From assembly GCA_003117195.1 (NCBI GenBank), contig BDSI01000052.1, forward strand, positions 372,001 to 436,000: a DNA stretch of 64,000 nucleotides, written 5' to 3'. The position numbers and the translations under genes were made by a program. Under the pieces are notes generated by a model. The model was not told the origin of the DNA. It saw only the letters and a list, made by a program, of their open reading frames with translations, and did not search any database. The stretch's first letter is position 1, and every line of letters begins with the position of its first letter. Positions 25,361-36,998 of this stretch are shown here, piece after piece. The DNA is from Eudorina sp. 2006-703-Eu-15. Its lineage: Eukaryota; Chlorophyta; Chlorophyceae; Chlamydomonadales; Volvocaceae.

Positions 25361-27479
25361 TTTGCAGGCCTGCGAAGACCAAGAGCACTTAGACATCATG
25401 ACCTTGACTGCGTTGCGCATCTCCAAGAAGTGCCGGACATCTGACCAGGCGCCCGCGCGGCGTGTCTTGCCAGCTAGCCGGGCGTGCGCAGCGGTTGGGG
25501 CCCCGTGCGCCGCAGCCGAAACATGTTCGCGCATGACGTGTCCTCGGCTAGCTCTGCTTTTAGGCCCCCTTCCGCGTTCCTGCGCTTGCCTCCCTCCCTT
25601 CGCCGTGATTCGTTGATGCCATTTCGCTGACACCCACTTTGCTCCCCTCGACCGCCCTTTGCCTCGTTGCTTTGCAGGCCTGCGAAGACCAAGAGCACTT
25701 AGACATCATGACCTTGACTGCGTTGCGCATCTCCAAGAAGTGCCGGACATCTGACCAGGCGCCCGCGCGGCGTGTCTTGCCAGCTAGCCGGGTGTGCGCA
25801 GCGGTTGGGGCCCCGTGCGCCCCAGCCGAAACATGTCCGCGCATAACGTGTCCTCGACTAGCTCTGCTGTTAGGCCCCCTTCCGCGTTCCTGCGCTTGTC
25901 TCCCTCCCTTCGCCGTGATTCGTTGATGCCATTTCGCTGACACCCACTTTGCTCCCCTCGACCGCCCTTTGCCTCGTTGCTTTGCAGGCCTGCGAAGACC
26001 AAGAGCACTTAGACATCATGACCTTGACTGCGTTGCGCATCTCCAAGAAGTGCCGGACATCTGACCAGGCGCCCGCGCGGCGTGTCTTGCCAGCTAGCCG
26101 GGTGTGCGCAGCGGTTGGGGCCCCGTGCGCCCCAGCCGAAACATGTCCCCGCATAACGTGTCCTCGACTAGCTCTGCTGTTAGGCCCCCTTCCGCGTTCC
26201 TGCGCTTGTCTCCCTCTCTTCGCCGTGATTCGTTGATGCCATTTCGCTGACACCCACTTTGCTCCCCTCGACCGCCCTTTGCCTCGTTGCTTTGCAGGCC
26301 TGCGAAGACCAAGAGCACTTAGACATCATGACCTTGACTGCGTTGCGCATCTCCAAGAAGTGCCGGACATCTGACCAGGCGCCCGCGCGGCGTGTCTTGC
26401 CAGCTAGCCGGGTGTGCGCAGCGGTTGGGGCCCCGTGCGCCCCAGCCGAAACATGTCCCCGCATAACGTGTCCTCGACTAGCTCTGCTGTTAGGCCCCCT
26501 TCCGCGTTCCTGCGCTTGTCTCCCTCTCTTCGCCGTGATTCGTTGATGCCATTTCGCTGACACCCACTTTGCTCCCCTCGACCGCGCTTTGCCTCGTTGC
26601 TTTGCAGGCCTGCGAAGACCAAGAGCACTTAGACATCATGACCTTGACTGCGTTGCGCATCTCCAAGAAGTGCCGGACATCTGACCAGGCGCCCGCGCGG
26701 CGTGTCTTGCCAGCTAGCCGGGTGTGCGCAGCGGTTGGGGCCCCGTGCGCCCCAGCCGAAACATGTCCCCGCATAACGTGTCCTCGACTAGCTCTGCTGT
26801 TAGGCCCCCTTCCGCGTTCCTGCGCTTGTCTCCCTCTCTTCGCCGTGATTCGTTGATGCCATTTCGCTGACACCCACTTTGCTCCCCTCGACCGCCCTTT
26901 GCCTCGTTGCTTTGCAGGCCTGCGAAGACCAAGAGCACTTAGACATCATGACCTTGACTGCGTCGCTAAGCTGCAAGAAGTGCCGGACATCTGACCAGGC
27001 GCCCGCGCGGCGTGTCTTGCCAGCTAGCCGGGTGTGCGCAGCGGTTGGGGCCCCGTGCGCCCCAGCCGAAACATGTCCCCGCATAACGTGTCCTCGACTA
27101 GCTCTGCTGTTAGGCCCCCTTCCGCGTTCCTGCGCTTGTCTCCCTCTCTTCGCCGTGATTCGTTGATGCCATTTCGCTGACACCCACTTTGCTCCCCTCG
27201 ACCGCCCTTTGCCTCGTTGCTTTGCAGGCCTGCGAAGACCAAGAGCACTTAGACATCATGACCTTGACTGCGTTGCGCATCTCCAAGAAGTGCCGGACAT
27301 CTGACCAGGCGCCCGCGCGGCGTGTCTTGCCAGCTAGCCGGGCGTGCGCAGCGGTTGGGGCCCCGTGCGCCGCAGCCGAAACATGTCCGCGCATAACGTG
27401 TCCTCGACTAGCTCTGCTGTTAGGCCCCCTTCCGCGTTCCTGCGCTTGTCTCCCTCCCTTCGCCGTGATTCGTTGATGC

Positions 27480-28607
27480 CATTTCGCTGACACCCACTTT
27501 GCTCCCCTTTGCCTTGCTGCTTTGCAGGCCTGCGAAGACCAAGAGCACTTAGACATCATGACCTTGACTGCGTCGCTAAGCTGCAAGAAGTGCCGGACAT
27601 CTGACCAGGCGCCCGCGCGGCGTGTCTTGCCAGCTAGCCGGGTGTGCGCAGCGGTTGGGGCCCCGTGCGCCGCAGCCGAAACATGTCCGCGCATGACGTG
27701 TCCTCGGCTAGCTCTGCTTTTAGGCCCCCTTCCGCGTTCCTGAGCTTGTCTTCCTCCCTTCGCCGTGATTCGTTGATGCCATTTCGCTGACACCCACTTT
27801 GCTGCCCTTTGCCTCGCTGCTTTGCAGGCCTGCGAAGACCAAGCATGAGCACTTAGACATCATGACCTTGACTGCGTTGCGCAGCTCCAGAAGTTCCGGA
27901 CATCTGACCAGGCGCCCGCGCGGCGTGTCTTGCCAGCTAGCCGGGTGTGCGCAGCGGTTGGGGCCCCGTGCGCCGCAGCCGAAACATGTCCGCGCATAAC
28001 GTGTCCTCGACTAGCTCTGCTGTTAGGCCCCCTTCCGCGTTCCTGCGCTTGTCTCCCTCCCTTCGCCGTGATTCGTTGATGCCATTTCGCTGACACCCAC
28101 TTTGCTCCCCTTTGCCTTGCTGCTTTGCAGGCCTGCGAAGACCAAGAGCACTTAGACATCATGACCTTGACTGCGTCGCTAAGCTGCAAGAAGTGCCGGA
28201 CATCTGACCAGGCGCCCGCGCGGCGTGTCTTGCCAGCTAGCCGGGTGTGCGCAGCGGTTGGGGCCCCGTGCGCCGCAGCCGAAACATGTCCGCGCATGAC
28301 GTGTCCTCGGCTAGCTCTGCTTTTAGGCCCCCTTCCGCGTTCCTGAGCTTGTCTTCCTCCCTTCGCCGTGATTCGTTGATGCCATTTCGCTGACACCCAC
28401 TTTGCTGCCCTTTGCCTCGCTGCTTTGCAGGCCTGCGAAGACCAAGCATGAGCACTTAGACATCATGACCTTGACTGCGTTGCGCAGCTCCAGAAGTTCC
28501 GGACATCTGACCAGGCGCCCGCGCGGCGTGTCTTGCCAGCTAGCAGGTCGTGCGCAGCGGTTGGGGCCCCGTGCGCCCAAGCCGAATCTGTCCCCGCATG
28601 ACGTGTC
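27480..28607. repeat. Duplicated diverged dimer at the satellite edge (about 603-bp period)
   Basis: The pair anchored at 27521 and 27821 repeats at 28124 and 28424, 603 bp later. Shared private features are the loss of several bases before the anchor, the inserted cat in accaagcatgagcac of every second monomer, and cctgagcttgtcttcc. The last monomer loses homology after about 28607. Confidence 0.85.
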
Positions 28608-28985
28608 TGCAGCCAGCTTCGTGCAGTTGTCCGAGTACCTCGTCCAGCTTGGTGCACATGGCCAGGGATACTGAGCCGAGGTGTATGATGTATGCATCCC
28701 GCCGGGCCTGGCGCAGTAACAGTGCAGCGAACGGATCTCACACTCGCTATTGCAGAAGCAGGTTGGCTATCGCTTTACCGGTTTAGCGGTTGGAACTCTG
28801 CACTGACAAGGACGTCGGCACCAGCGCAGGGCTGGGACGCTTGAGTGCAACAAGCACGCTTTGAGTGACGTCTGGGACGGAAGCGGTCGGAAGATGGCGC
28901 GACCGGAAACGCGCTGCCGAGAGCAGCTCGGGGCGAGGCCTGTGGAATTACCAATCGCGGGGCAGGTTGGAGGGATGAACTGGAT

Positions 28986-29046
28986 GGCGTTTCGTCGGCA
29001 GCACCCACAAACTGGTGGGTGACGGGTTCGAATCCCGTCAACGCTG
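28986..29046 (+). ncRNA. tRNA-like element 1 without D arm (SINE-like)
   Basis: A perfect B-box/T-arm (acggg-ttcgaat-cccgt, B box 29024-29036) is followed by caacgct and discriminator G. The 5' ggcgttt (28986-28992) can pair with caacgct at six of seven positions, counting one G-U. Between them lie a 9-base linker and a 7-bp hairpin (cacccac/gtgggtg, loop aaactg). There is no D arm, so the box A region of a normal tRNA is missing. Homology to element 2 extends beyond this core to about 28955-29070. A tRNA-derived SINE fragment is the simplest reading; a functional tRNA is unlikely. Confidence 0.55.
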
Positions 29047-29895
29047 GGAACTAGGACATGGTAATAGTAGGCACTGATATCAGCCGTCCGGGCTTGAAGG
29101 CTTGTCAAAAATCCCTGACGTGCTGCAGGAGCCTGCGCACAGAAAGGCATATGGTACGGGCTGAAACAACCAGGTCGCTTGCCTCCGTCCCTACCAGGGG
29201 GCCGGAAGGGCAGCGTGGGGCAGCACACATGGCCCGACAGCAGCGAAAACCCCTAAACCCGCGTACACCTGACCGGGCGATCCAATGCGCCCAGATAGCT
29301 TCATAGGCGCCTCATATCATCAACCCTACCAAGGACTGCACACCCGCGGGCGGGTCATGCACAGCCATACGGCCCAACACACCAGGTGGCTAGTGCGACA
29401 GGATTACCTCTCCTGGAGCCTGCGCCAGACCCGCCGAATCACTTGGCTCCGAATTACGCTGCTGCAGGACAAGGGAATCCCCAGTCGCAGACCTCGGGGC
29501 CCTATGCAGCGACACCAGTCCGGGCTGGCGAGGGGCGGCGCGTGGGGTTGTGAGGTCAGACAGCAGCAGGCCGGGAGCAACGGCTGCAGCCTCCTGCCAG
29601 CCAACCAGCCCACAGAGAGAGCCGCCGCCACCTGGCTGACGAATGCGCAGGTGCGCAGCTGAGGGTGGTGATCATACGTGGCCCTCAGTGGCCGCTCCGC
29701 CGCCTGCCAGTCAGCCAAGCGACGCAGCTGCCAGCGGGCCCCGAGGCGCACGCAGCTGCTGGGCCGCTTCCTACACGGGCGCCCGTGGCCCTGCCCGGCG
29801 GTCCGCAGTCCGGCTCCTGGCTGCTGCTGCTGCGATCAGCCGCATCCGCACGGTGCTGTCCGCCTACTTACAGATATGCCATCTAGAACCCTTGC

Positions 29896-29956
29896 CAGTG
29901 CTCACGGGATTCGAACCCGTCACCCACCCGTTTGTGGGCGCTGCCAGAGGAACACT
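29896..29956 (-). ncRNA. tRNA-like element 2 without D arm (SINE-like), inverted
   Basis: Read on the minus strand it has the same 61-base plan as element 1: acceptor agtgttc, 9-base linker, 7-bp hairpin (cgcccac/gtgggtg), T arm acggg-ttcgaat-cccgt, acceptor gagcact and G. The acceptor pairs at all seven positions, counting one G-U. Several acceptor positions differ from element 1 yet stay paired. It faces element 1 across about 850 bp. Confidence 0.55.
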
Positions 29957-30118
29957 CGCTCATCCCGCCAGTGCACCCCGCACCCGGTAGCTCTTGGGAC
30001 TGGGTCCCTCTGGGTCTCACCGCAGGCAATTGCAACTCCACCGTGGGTCCCGCTTAGTAGCTCTCAGCTGTTGGATCCCGATGTGGTTTTTGTTCGCGGC
30101 GTTGAGGTGTGGAGGTGT

Positions 30119-30248
30119 CTTGCCGCCTTGTCGCTCAGTGGGGCCTGCTGGGGCTTGCCCTGGTACACACCGTTGATCCCGTTGGGGTCCGCTGTAACGT
30201 TCATTCATTGTTTCATCCATCCATTTATCCATCCATTCATTCATTCAT
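30119..30248 (+). repeat. CATT-tailed dispersed repeat, copy 3
   Basis: Shares the ttgccgccttgtcg, ggggcctgctggggcttgcc, gttgatccc and ggggtccgctgtaacg segments with copy 1, then a long impure tail of CATT and CATC units. This and copy 1 are the most complete copies here. Confidence 0.75.
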
Positions 30249-30249
30249 G

Positions 30250-30600
30250 ATGACTGACCCCGGAAGCTCGCCGGTGGACACTGCAGTCCGGGCCCCGAGT
30301 CGAATGACGAGGCGCTGATGAAGCGATCGATGCCGGGAAGTGCACAGAGGGGTACCCGGTATGAATGAATCCGGTGCGGTATGTGTCCACGATAGGATAG
30401 GAGTCCGGGCCGCCGGGCGGGTCCGGCTGAGCCACGACCCAGCAACGGCGGCGGTCCCGCAGGTAGGGGACGATGACGCCAAACCTCCGCAGCCCCCCGT
30501 GGCCCTCGTGCAGCGACACCAGCCGGGACTGGCTGCTGGGGGCAGCTAGTGCATGAGAGGCCGACACAACTGATAGGACCTGGTAGCCGGGGCGACACTC
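30250..30600 (-). pseudogene. Possible degenerate ORF fragment, unidentified
   Basis: A minus-strand frame gives a protein-like stretch (EGHGGLRRFGVIVPYLRDRR, then WVVAQPD and later DTYRTGFIHTGYPSVHF) with varied, non-repetitive composition unlike the neighbouring spurious frames. Part of its DNA (around 30478-30546) resembles 29490-29541, which suggests mobile-element debris. I do not recognise a family. Confidence 0.25.
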
Positions 30601-32368
30601 CGCAGGGCAGGCGCTACGACCGCCGCCACCGGGAAGTGCGTGAGATGATGATGATACTCTCCCCCGGCCTCTCTTACTTGCCCCTGGCCTCTCCTCCTTC
30701 CTCCCTGGCTTCTCCACCTTCCCCCCTGGCCTCTCCTACTTCCCTCCTGGCCTCTCAAAATTTCCGCGGGTAGGTTAGGGCGCGCTGGGACAGGCGCCGA
30801 GCGGCGGACAGCCGCGAAATGTCGTGAGGGAGCCCTGGTCCTTTCGGTCCTCTGAACGGGCTGCGTTGCAAGCCCCTGACCGCGTCCCCGTCACGAGGCT
30901 GCTGTTGATGTTCATCTGGGCGACGGAAACGACATTGGTCGCACGCCTATCAATTCAGGCGTAATAATAAGAGCATCCTGAATGACACCGCGACAGGTAA
31001 ACTATCTCCGACAAGCGTTCTGGACGCCCAAACCTTTTTCTTACCTGCGCCTTGATCAAGGGCAACTTAATTTACTCATGTCGTCATATGCCGTGAGTGA
31101 TGGAGAATGTGGATCCTGAACTGTCAGTCGGCAAATTGTTATTTTAGGCCTTGCCCAAAATGCGGTTTGTGGCGCAAGGTGAGACAGACTTGCTTGGGAA
31201 AGGCGGTGATTTCGGTTGGCTGGTTCTCCCGTCGGGTGGCTAGTTAGGTACGGCACCGGACCGTGCGGGTGAGCCTCGCAGTTTGTTGGGCCGTTGCTCC
31301 TAGTTAGACATTGGTTTCCGTCTTCGCAGACGTATAAAATAGTAGCGGTATTACTTCTGGTACAGTAACGGGCCGTTGATCGGGCGCCGCCTAGCAACAG
31401 AGACAGCAGCCTGCCGACCCGCGAGTTGTTTGTCTCGGCGGCGTGTTCTTTTACCCCCTTTTCTTGTTCACCTCCTAAGCTAGGGCGAGGCTGGGCGGTT
31501 GGTTGCGGTCGAGGCTTAGGGTTCTGTGCAGACGTTACATGTATGAGTGTACGTGTGATCGGGGTGGTGTAATTGGGGTTCGGGGTTAACACTGCCTGTC
31601 GAACCGCAGCAGATCACAAAATAACGGTTGCGGGAATGCAAAAAGCTGTGTGGACCACGGAATGTACCGTCTGATGATGGTTGGAAATTTGATTCAGAAT
31701 CGTGTATAACGCGCATTATTTTCCATATTGGCCCTCTGTGTTCGTAGTGAGTCGTAGCGTACTATCCGTCAAAGAGGTAACCGTCGGCAGCGGCGGCAAT
31801 CGCCTCTACGAAATATGCAGAACTTAAACAACAACTTTCCGTATTATGCGGTGTATCTGCATAGGGCAGAGATGATTCCGGGTCATCCGCCGGGAGGATG
31901 GTAAGGTACGAAAATTGGCGCGCTACGGCGAGGCACCAGGCTGCAGCCAGCGCTGAATCATAACAATGGCCGGAGCGCTGAGCTCATGTTATTAGCAGCA
32001 GGATTCTCAAGAATAGGACGCCTATTTATCTAGCTATACCGTTACATAACCGTGGCCTGAGTTGACCTGAGGCCTTGTCAGTTGTTCGTATACCGGACCG
32101 AGGCCATTCACCCTGAATTCCGCTGCATGGTGTTCATACAGTTGCCTTCAGCAATTACTTTGGTCGTAATCTCGCTACATACTAGAAGCTTGCATTGTTG
32201 ACCTGGCTCCCTCACGACATTTCCTTGTGACTGGTCGTTTCTCGACTTACTGAAGCTCTTGCTATTTGAAAACAAATCAACGCACTAAAAGGCTAGCTCA
32301 ATACGTATTTACTACACGACGGTGGTAGTCAAACTTCTGCAACCGCTTTCTCCTTTTCGGCAAAGTCG

Positions 32369-33457
32369 ATGGCCCACGGGCGCTTCCTCCCCGTTTTGGC
32401 TGTGCTTCTCGCCGGCGCCCTGATGTTAAAGACGGGTAGGAATCTATCAATGGATGCCATATCCATGCCACGAATAGTCGTTTGGGGGCTTTGAGGCAAT
32501 GAGGCCAACAGCCCAAAGGACGAGCATCAACCCTTGTTCGTCGGCCCACCCGCCCCTAACTGCTTCTTCTAACGTCCATCGATACCTCTGTCTCTTGCAG
32601 ATGCAGCAAGGCTTATGCATAAAACAACGTTTCACGCGTCTTCGGTGATGGCCTCCCGTTGGACCCTCCTACTCACCTCTCGGACGGACCGTCACCACAT
32701 GAAACTGACGTCGCAACCGTCCCGGAACCAGCAGCTCCGGGGCGCCTCCTCCTTCGGCGAACCGCAGCCAGCGCCCCAACACGAATCCATCGGGTCGACA
32801 CCCAAATCGTCGCCGCAACCGCAGCCGCCCGTGTACTCCTACGCTATTTCTTCACAGCTGGAGCAGCGGCTCCGCGATGTCGAGCTGCAGCACCAGCAGA
32901 CGCTCCGCGCCAAGCCCGCCGCTCCGGCGGAGCTCCTCGTGGACCTAGCCGCCGGGGTGTCCTTCCAAGCCCGGAGCGGCAACGAGGGCGACAGCGCAGG
33001 GGACGTGGCGACGCGGCCGGCCGGCGCTGCCGCCACCAGACACAGCTTCGACACCGCCGCAGAGGCTGCTGCTGACGGCGCCGGTGCCGCTGCCGGCAGC
33101 AGCGGCAGCGGCGTCTGTTCCCGCATGACGGCTCTTCTGTCGGCCAATCTCAGCGTCGCGGCGGAGCGCGCTGGCGGGCACTTCCTGGAGCCGCTGACCG
33201 TGGAGAGCTGCGGCGGGTCGATGTTTCGAATCCGCGGGTCCCTCCGGATACCCACTGCCGCTTGCTCGGGCTTCTCCAGCGCCCTGTATCGGGAGCTGCC
33301 GCGCTGGGTGAACGCTGCCCTGGGCCGCCCGACGGGCCCGGTAGCGGAGTGCGGCGAGGGCGACGGCCAGTTCCTCACCACGGCGTGGGTGTACGGCAAT
33401 GGGGACTCGTTATCGACGGGGGGCTGCGTGGCGCTGGCGTACCCGCACATGTGCTGA
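32369..33457 (+). CDS. Putative secreted protein, two exons, unrecognised
   Basis: Exon 1 (32369-32435) starts at an ATG and encodes MAHGRFLPVLAVLLAGALML, a good signal peptide. Its donor (G|GTAGG) is phase 1. The acceptor tctcttgcag before 32601 continues in phase to the stop at 33455-33457, giving 307 residues. The first third is Ser/Gln/Pro-rich, then comes a predicted helix (about SQLEQRLRDVELQHQQTL) and an Ala/Gly-rich linker. The C-terminal 110 residues are more ordered and contain several Cys (SCGGSMFRIRG, AACSGFSSALYRELPRWVNA, VAECGEGD, GGCVALAYPHMC). I recognise no domain. A secreted, periplasmic or cell-wall/ECM role is inferred only from the signal peptide. Confidence 0.55.
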
Positions 33458-36400
33458 TGCGGACGGGACGGCGGGAAGTCAGTGTACGGCAGCTGTATCG
33501 GACAAATAACTGCCGACCGGGTTACGGAGATACTGTCGGATGGCACGGCTGTTAGACTCCTTGGCCGATACCAAACGCATGCTCAAGAGAAATGAACCCG
33601 CAACGCCCAGGGCGTGACCTGGGCTTTTGAACATCGGCTCGAGGTGCCTGCTAGCGAATGAGCTGTCCCTTGATGTGTATTGCGGGATTGAACTGCTGGT
33701 CCTGTGCGTGTTGTGTTGTGTGTCGGGTGCTGCGTCCGCTTGTCTGTATTTTGCATCGACGCTTCGCGGGGGGGTATCATCGTTTTGTTGCATTCGCATG
33801 TCGCGGCATTTCATTCTGGCATGGTCCAAGGTCAAAAGCTGGGGCGGGCCCGTCGGCCTGGCCGCGCCCCCCGCCGTGCATCCGGGTTGCACCCGGCGGC
33901 TGTGGCCCCGCGGGGCATCGGGTGGCTCGCTCCAGGGTTGGCTCCAGGGTTGCACTCAACCTGCCGTGTCTAGCCCGAGCTGCAGCTCCGGCTACAATCC
34001 CCGGCGATACGGCCTGTCCTCCCCGAAAGCCCCCGATTGGGATCGATGGATGAAAGGATGAACGGGCTGGGCAGATGTAAGGGTGAGGTTAATAAAAATG
34101 GGGGGACACGTGTTACGGGAGGTGGGCGCACATGGCATGGCATGACCAAGGTGACAACTGGCTCACAGTCAGGCTCGAAAGGAAGAGGATGCGGGGCCGT
34201 CGACCCCCGCGGTAGGGTATTGGGACACAGTATGTGGTGACCCACATCAAGAAGGGTCTCCCGCCGGTCCTCCTGCTCAGCGGGGCAGGCGACGATGGCA
34301 GACAGCTGGCGGAGCGGCGGACACGGGTGCGGTTCATACGCTTCATGAACTACTGCATTATTCGGTGCCTCGATCGTCGACCCTGGCGCCGCCATATTCT
34401 TATCATCTTATCATCTAGAGAGTGCCTCTTGGAAGGCGAAGGGCGGGGCTAAAGGGGGCCCAGGACTGCTAATGGGGCGCTCTGGGGGGGCCTGCGTCGA
34501 TTGATGCGCATTCGTACGGCAGTTACGAATCCAGAGCAGCCCTGTGTGCGTTCAAGAACGGTGATGATAGTACCGGATAGTACGACAGACTTGTGTCGAA
34601 CTAATCGACGGACGGTCGGTCTGTGGCCTGTCCCGGCCGGAGACCGCTGGGGGAGCGCTGGCAACGAGGGGCGGGGCGGGGACAGTCAACCTACGGGAGC
34701 GGGAACAGATGGCGCTCTTACAACCTACATAGTGCTCGTGTGGGTCTAGGGGGGAGAAGGAGTCCATTTACTTGGCGATCCCACACGCTGTGAGCTCCGC
34801 AATCTCGGTGCGGTGCGGCGCGGACTGCTGCGTGCGCAGCCGCTGCGGCACTGGCGATAATGCGGCGGCGGCAGACGATCAGGAGGTCGTGCGATAATCA
34901 AATAACGGGGCTGGGGTGCATGGGATGCACCCCAAGGGGTGCTTTGACACTTCCTCGCCGGTTCCTATTCCCATTCAGCCGCATCCCGAAAGCCGGCGCA
35001 TGTTTTGCGGTAGCTAGTTTGACGGCCGGTGTCGCTGAGCGCATGGGAACTTGGGAAGGGAATGGTCTCATGCAGCTGCTGAGTTCAATTTGATGGCGGG
35101 GTCGTGGTGGCCAGGGGGGCGATGAGCCGTTCGGTTTCATGCATGAGGGTTGTGAGGGGTTGGGGGGAATACTGCTGAAACGGGACGCAGCTGTACACGC
35201 GCTGAGGTCAAGGGGCGTTGCGTGGGGAAGAGTGCATGTAAAGGCGGACGGACAGGGCACATCGGTGGGTGTGCTCCCCGGGGGGAGTGAACCGGGCTGG
35301 GGATTGTTTATTACCTAGCAGACAAGGCGGGAAAGGGCGATATAACCAGTTCGCGTGCAGCTGTGTATATATGTTATGTTTCTATTGTTCTTGGTGATAT
35401 TGCCGTACCTAATAAATCGCAGGCACCCTTCTTAGGCCATCCTACTCCTGATTATGGACAGGGAGCAGGATGCTGTGGTCGTTCCTCACAGGCAGGGTCG
35501 ACAGGGACAGTGGCCCTTGGAGGATAGCAATGCGGGGGCGGTGCAACCCCCTGGCGCGTGGCGGTGGCGGTGGAATGGTCTGGAGTGGAGTGGCGAAGGG
35601 GTTCCGCTCGAAGAGGTGGACTCGTACCCCAATGACTGCAGACGGACGGGCTGCAGGCGGTACGCATGGTGCAATGTGATGAATGAATGAATGAATGAAC
35701 GTTACAGCGGACCCCCAAAGGGATCAACGGTGTATCAATGGTGTGATGTGGAGCCGTCATCGGCCGTGCTGACGGACTTGTGTGGTGGCACACGCCGAAG
35801 TGATCGTGGCCTCCCGGCGACTCTCTCCGCGATTTGGTGAACGTACGCGCCGCGCCAGCACGGCAGGAAACCACCTGGCGGTCAAACTTCTGGTCTGCTG
35901 GACTCTGGCGGCCGTCAGCCTGACCCCGTCAGTTGTGACCACACACAGCCAACCTTTGACCGGAGCGGCCGCGACCGCCACCGGATACGGTACAGGGTGT
36001 TGCTGCGCGCATGCAGCCCGATGCAGCTCTCCTCAAGTACGGGTAAGTCACAGTTTGAAGCTTGGAACCAATGAATCTGTTTTTGCACGCTGGTGGGGTT
36101 GTCAAGAAGCCGAATCCGGCAGCAGGGACCTCCTCAAGGCACGGCGGCGTTCCGTTCGAAACTCTAGCCAACCAGCGCCACACAGAGTCGCGCCAGCCCC
36201 TGCCATCCCTCTCCATCCGCTTTTCACTACCTCCCAACCATCCCGCTATACCCTCCTCGTCAATCTTCCGACGAATTAGGCCAGCAAAGGCCAATCATCG
36301 CTGCGATTCATTACATTACATGTAAAGTGCCTCCAGCAGGCGCCGACAACCACCTTGTGGTGTGTAGTCCAACTGCCTTGGGAGCTTGGGCCGCCCCTCG

Positions 36401-36998
36401 CTACCGGCCTCCTCTAGTCCCCATCTCCCCAACCGCTTCGGCGTACTGCCCACGCATCAGCGCCTCCGCGGCACCACTGCCACTAGGGGCGTAGGGATGC
36501 ATCACATCCTTCCACGATCACCTCCCCACACACGGGTGTTGGAGGATGGGTGCGCAGTTCTTTGTTGGTAGGGTTGATGGAATGAGGCGCCTATGGCGCG
36601 TTATCAAGGCCCGTCGTCGGATCGCCCGGTGGGGACCAAGTGTCCGTCTGGTAACGGTTAAAATGCTCCAATCATGCGCCAAATCCATCTAACGAACCCA
36701 ACCACCAACCCAACTAATGAACCAGCTAGGTACAGCTTCCACTGGGTCCGCCGTGGCCGTTGCACGTAACGCTACTGGCAACTGCCAACAACTACCCAGC
36801 TGCCATCGCCCAACCGTCACTGCAAGCGGCGCCCAAACAAACGTATGCTGGAATGCAACTCTGTGATGCCGTACATTATGCGTCGGTCAGTGTCCCGTAT
36901 CCATCCTCTGGGGGGCCCAGCCTGCATTCCGTGATTGTGTTTTGCCTCCACTCCTCTCCCCTCCCCAGAATGGTAGCTGGTAGGTGGAAGGGTGGCCC
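33458..36998. other. Intergenic region, no convincing gene
   Basis: Short GC-biased frames only. It contains a reverse CATT-tailed repeat at 35679-35742. A 165-residue frame at 35782-36279 has no recognisable domain and is not supported by splice structure. Confidence 0.5.
35679..35742 (-). repeat. CATT-tailed dispersed repeat, copy 4 (reverse)
   Basis: Reverse complement of the family's 3' end: (GAAT)n, then cgttacagcggaccc and ggatcaacggtgta. The body is truncated soon after. Confidence 0.7.

Larger units (their letters stand above)
18823..28607. repeat. Satellite array, 32 monomers (310-bp period, then about 301 bp)
   Basis: Using tttgcaggcctgcgaagacc as anchor, 28 monomers lie exactly 310 bp apart from 18851 to 27221, with no indels. 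Four shorter, more diverged monomers follow at 27521, 27821, 28124 and 28424, the last incomplete. Monomers differ at a few recurring sites: the base pair before the anchor, cccc/ccgc after acatgt, ataacg/atgacg, and a cgttgcgcatctcc versus cgtcgctaagctgc block. Variants recur in order, showing higher-order structure. Each monomer has an open frame on both strands (95 aa plus, 127 aa minus), but 310 is not a multiple of three, so no continuous repetitive protein exists. There are no unique spacers, so this is not CRISPR. A heterochromatic or centromere-associated satellite is possible but unproven. Confidence 0.97.
28608..32368. other. Repeat-rich intergenic region
   Basis: It contains two inverted tRNA-like elements, a CATT-tailed repeat, a pair of related short segments (29490-29541 and 30478-30546) and an AT-richer stretch from about 30900 to 32300. 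Long frames here read through tRNA-like DNA or lack domain similarity, and I support no protein-coding gene. Confidence 0.5.

Noticed and set aside
18823..28607. Tandem 95-aa (plus) and 127-aa (minus) ORFs in every satellite monomer, or a CRISPR-like array
   Set aside because: The ORFs recur only because the monomers are nearly identical. The 310-bp period is not a multiple of three, no domain is visible and both strands are equally open. There are no unique spacers between the repeats, so it is not CRISPR.
28767..29228. Minus-strand 153-codon ORF containing GIRTRHPPVCG
   Set aside because: This peptide, like GFEPVTH in the overlapping frame, is the well-known artefact of translating tRNA T-arm DNA backwards. 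It lies on the tRNA-like element.
31056..31592. Minus-strand 178-codon ORF
   Set aside because: No domain, no splice context and Pro/Thr/Ser-rich composition typical of random open DNA in this region.
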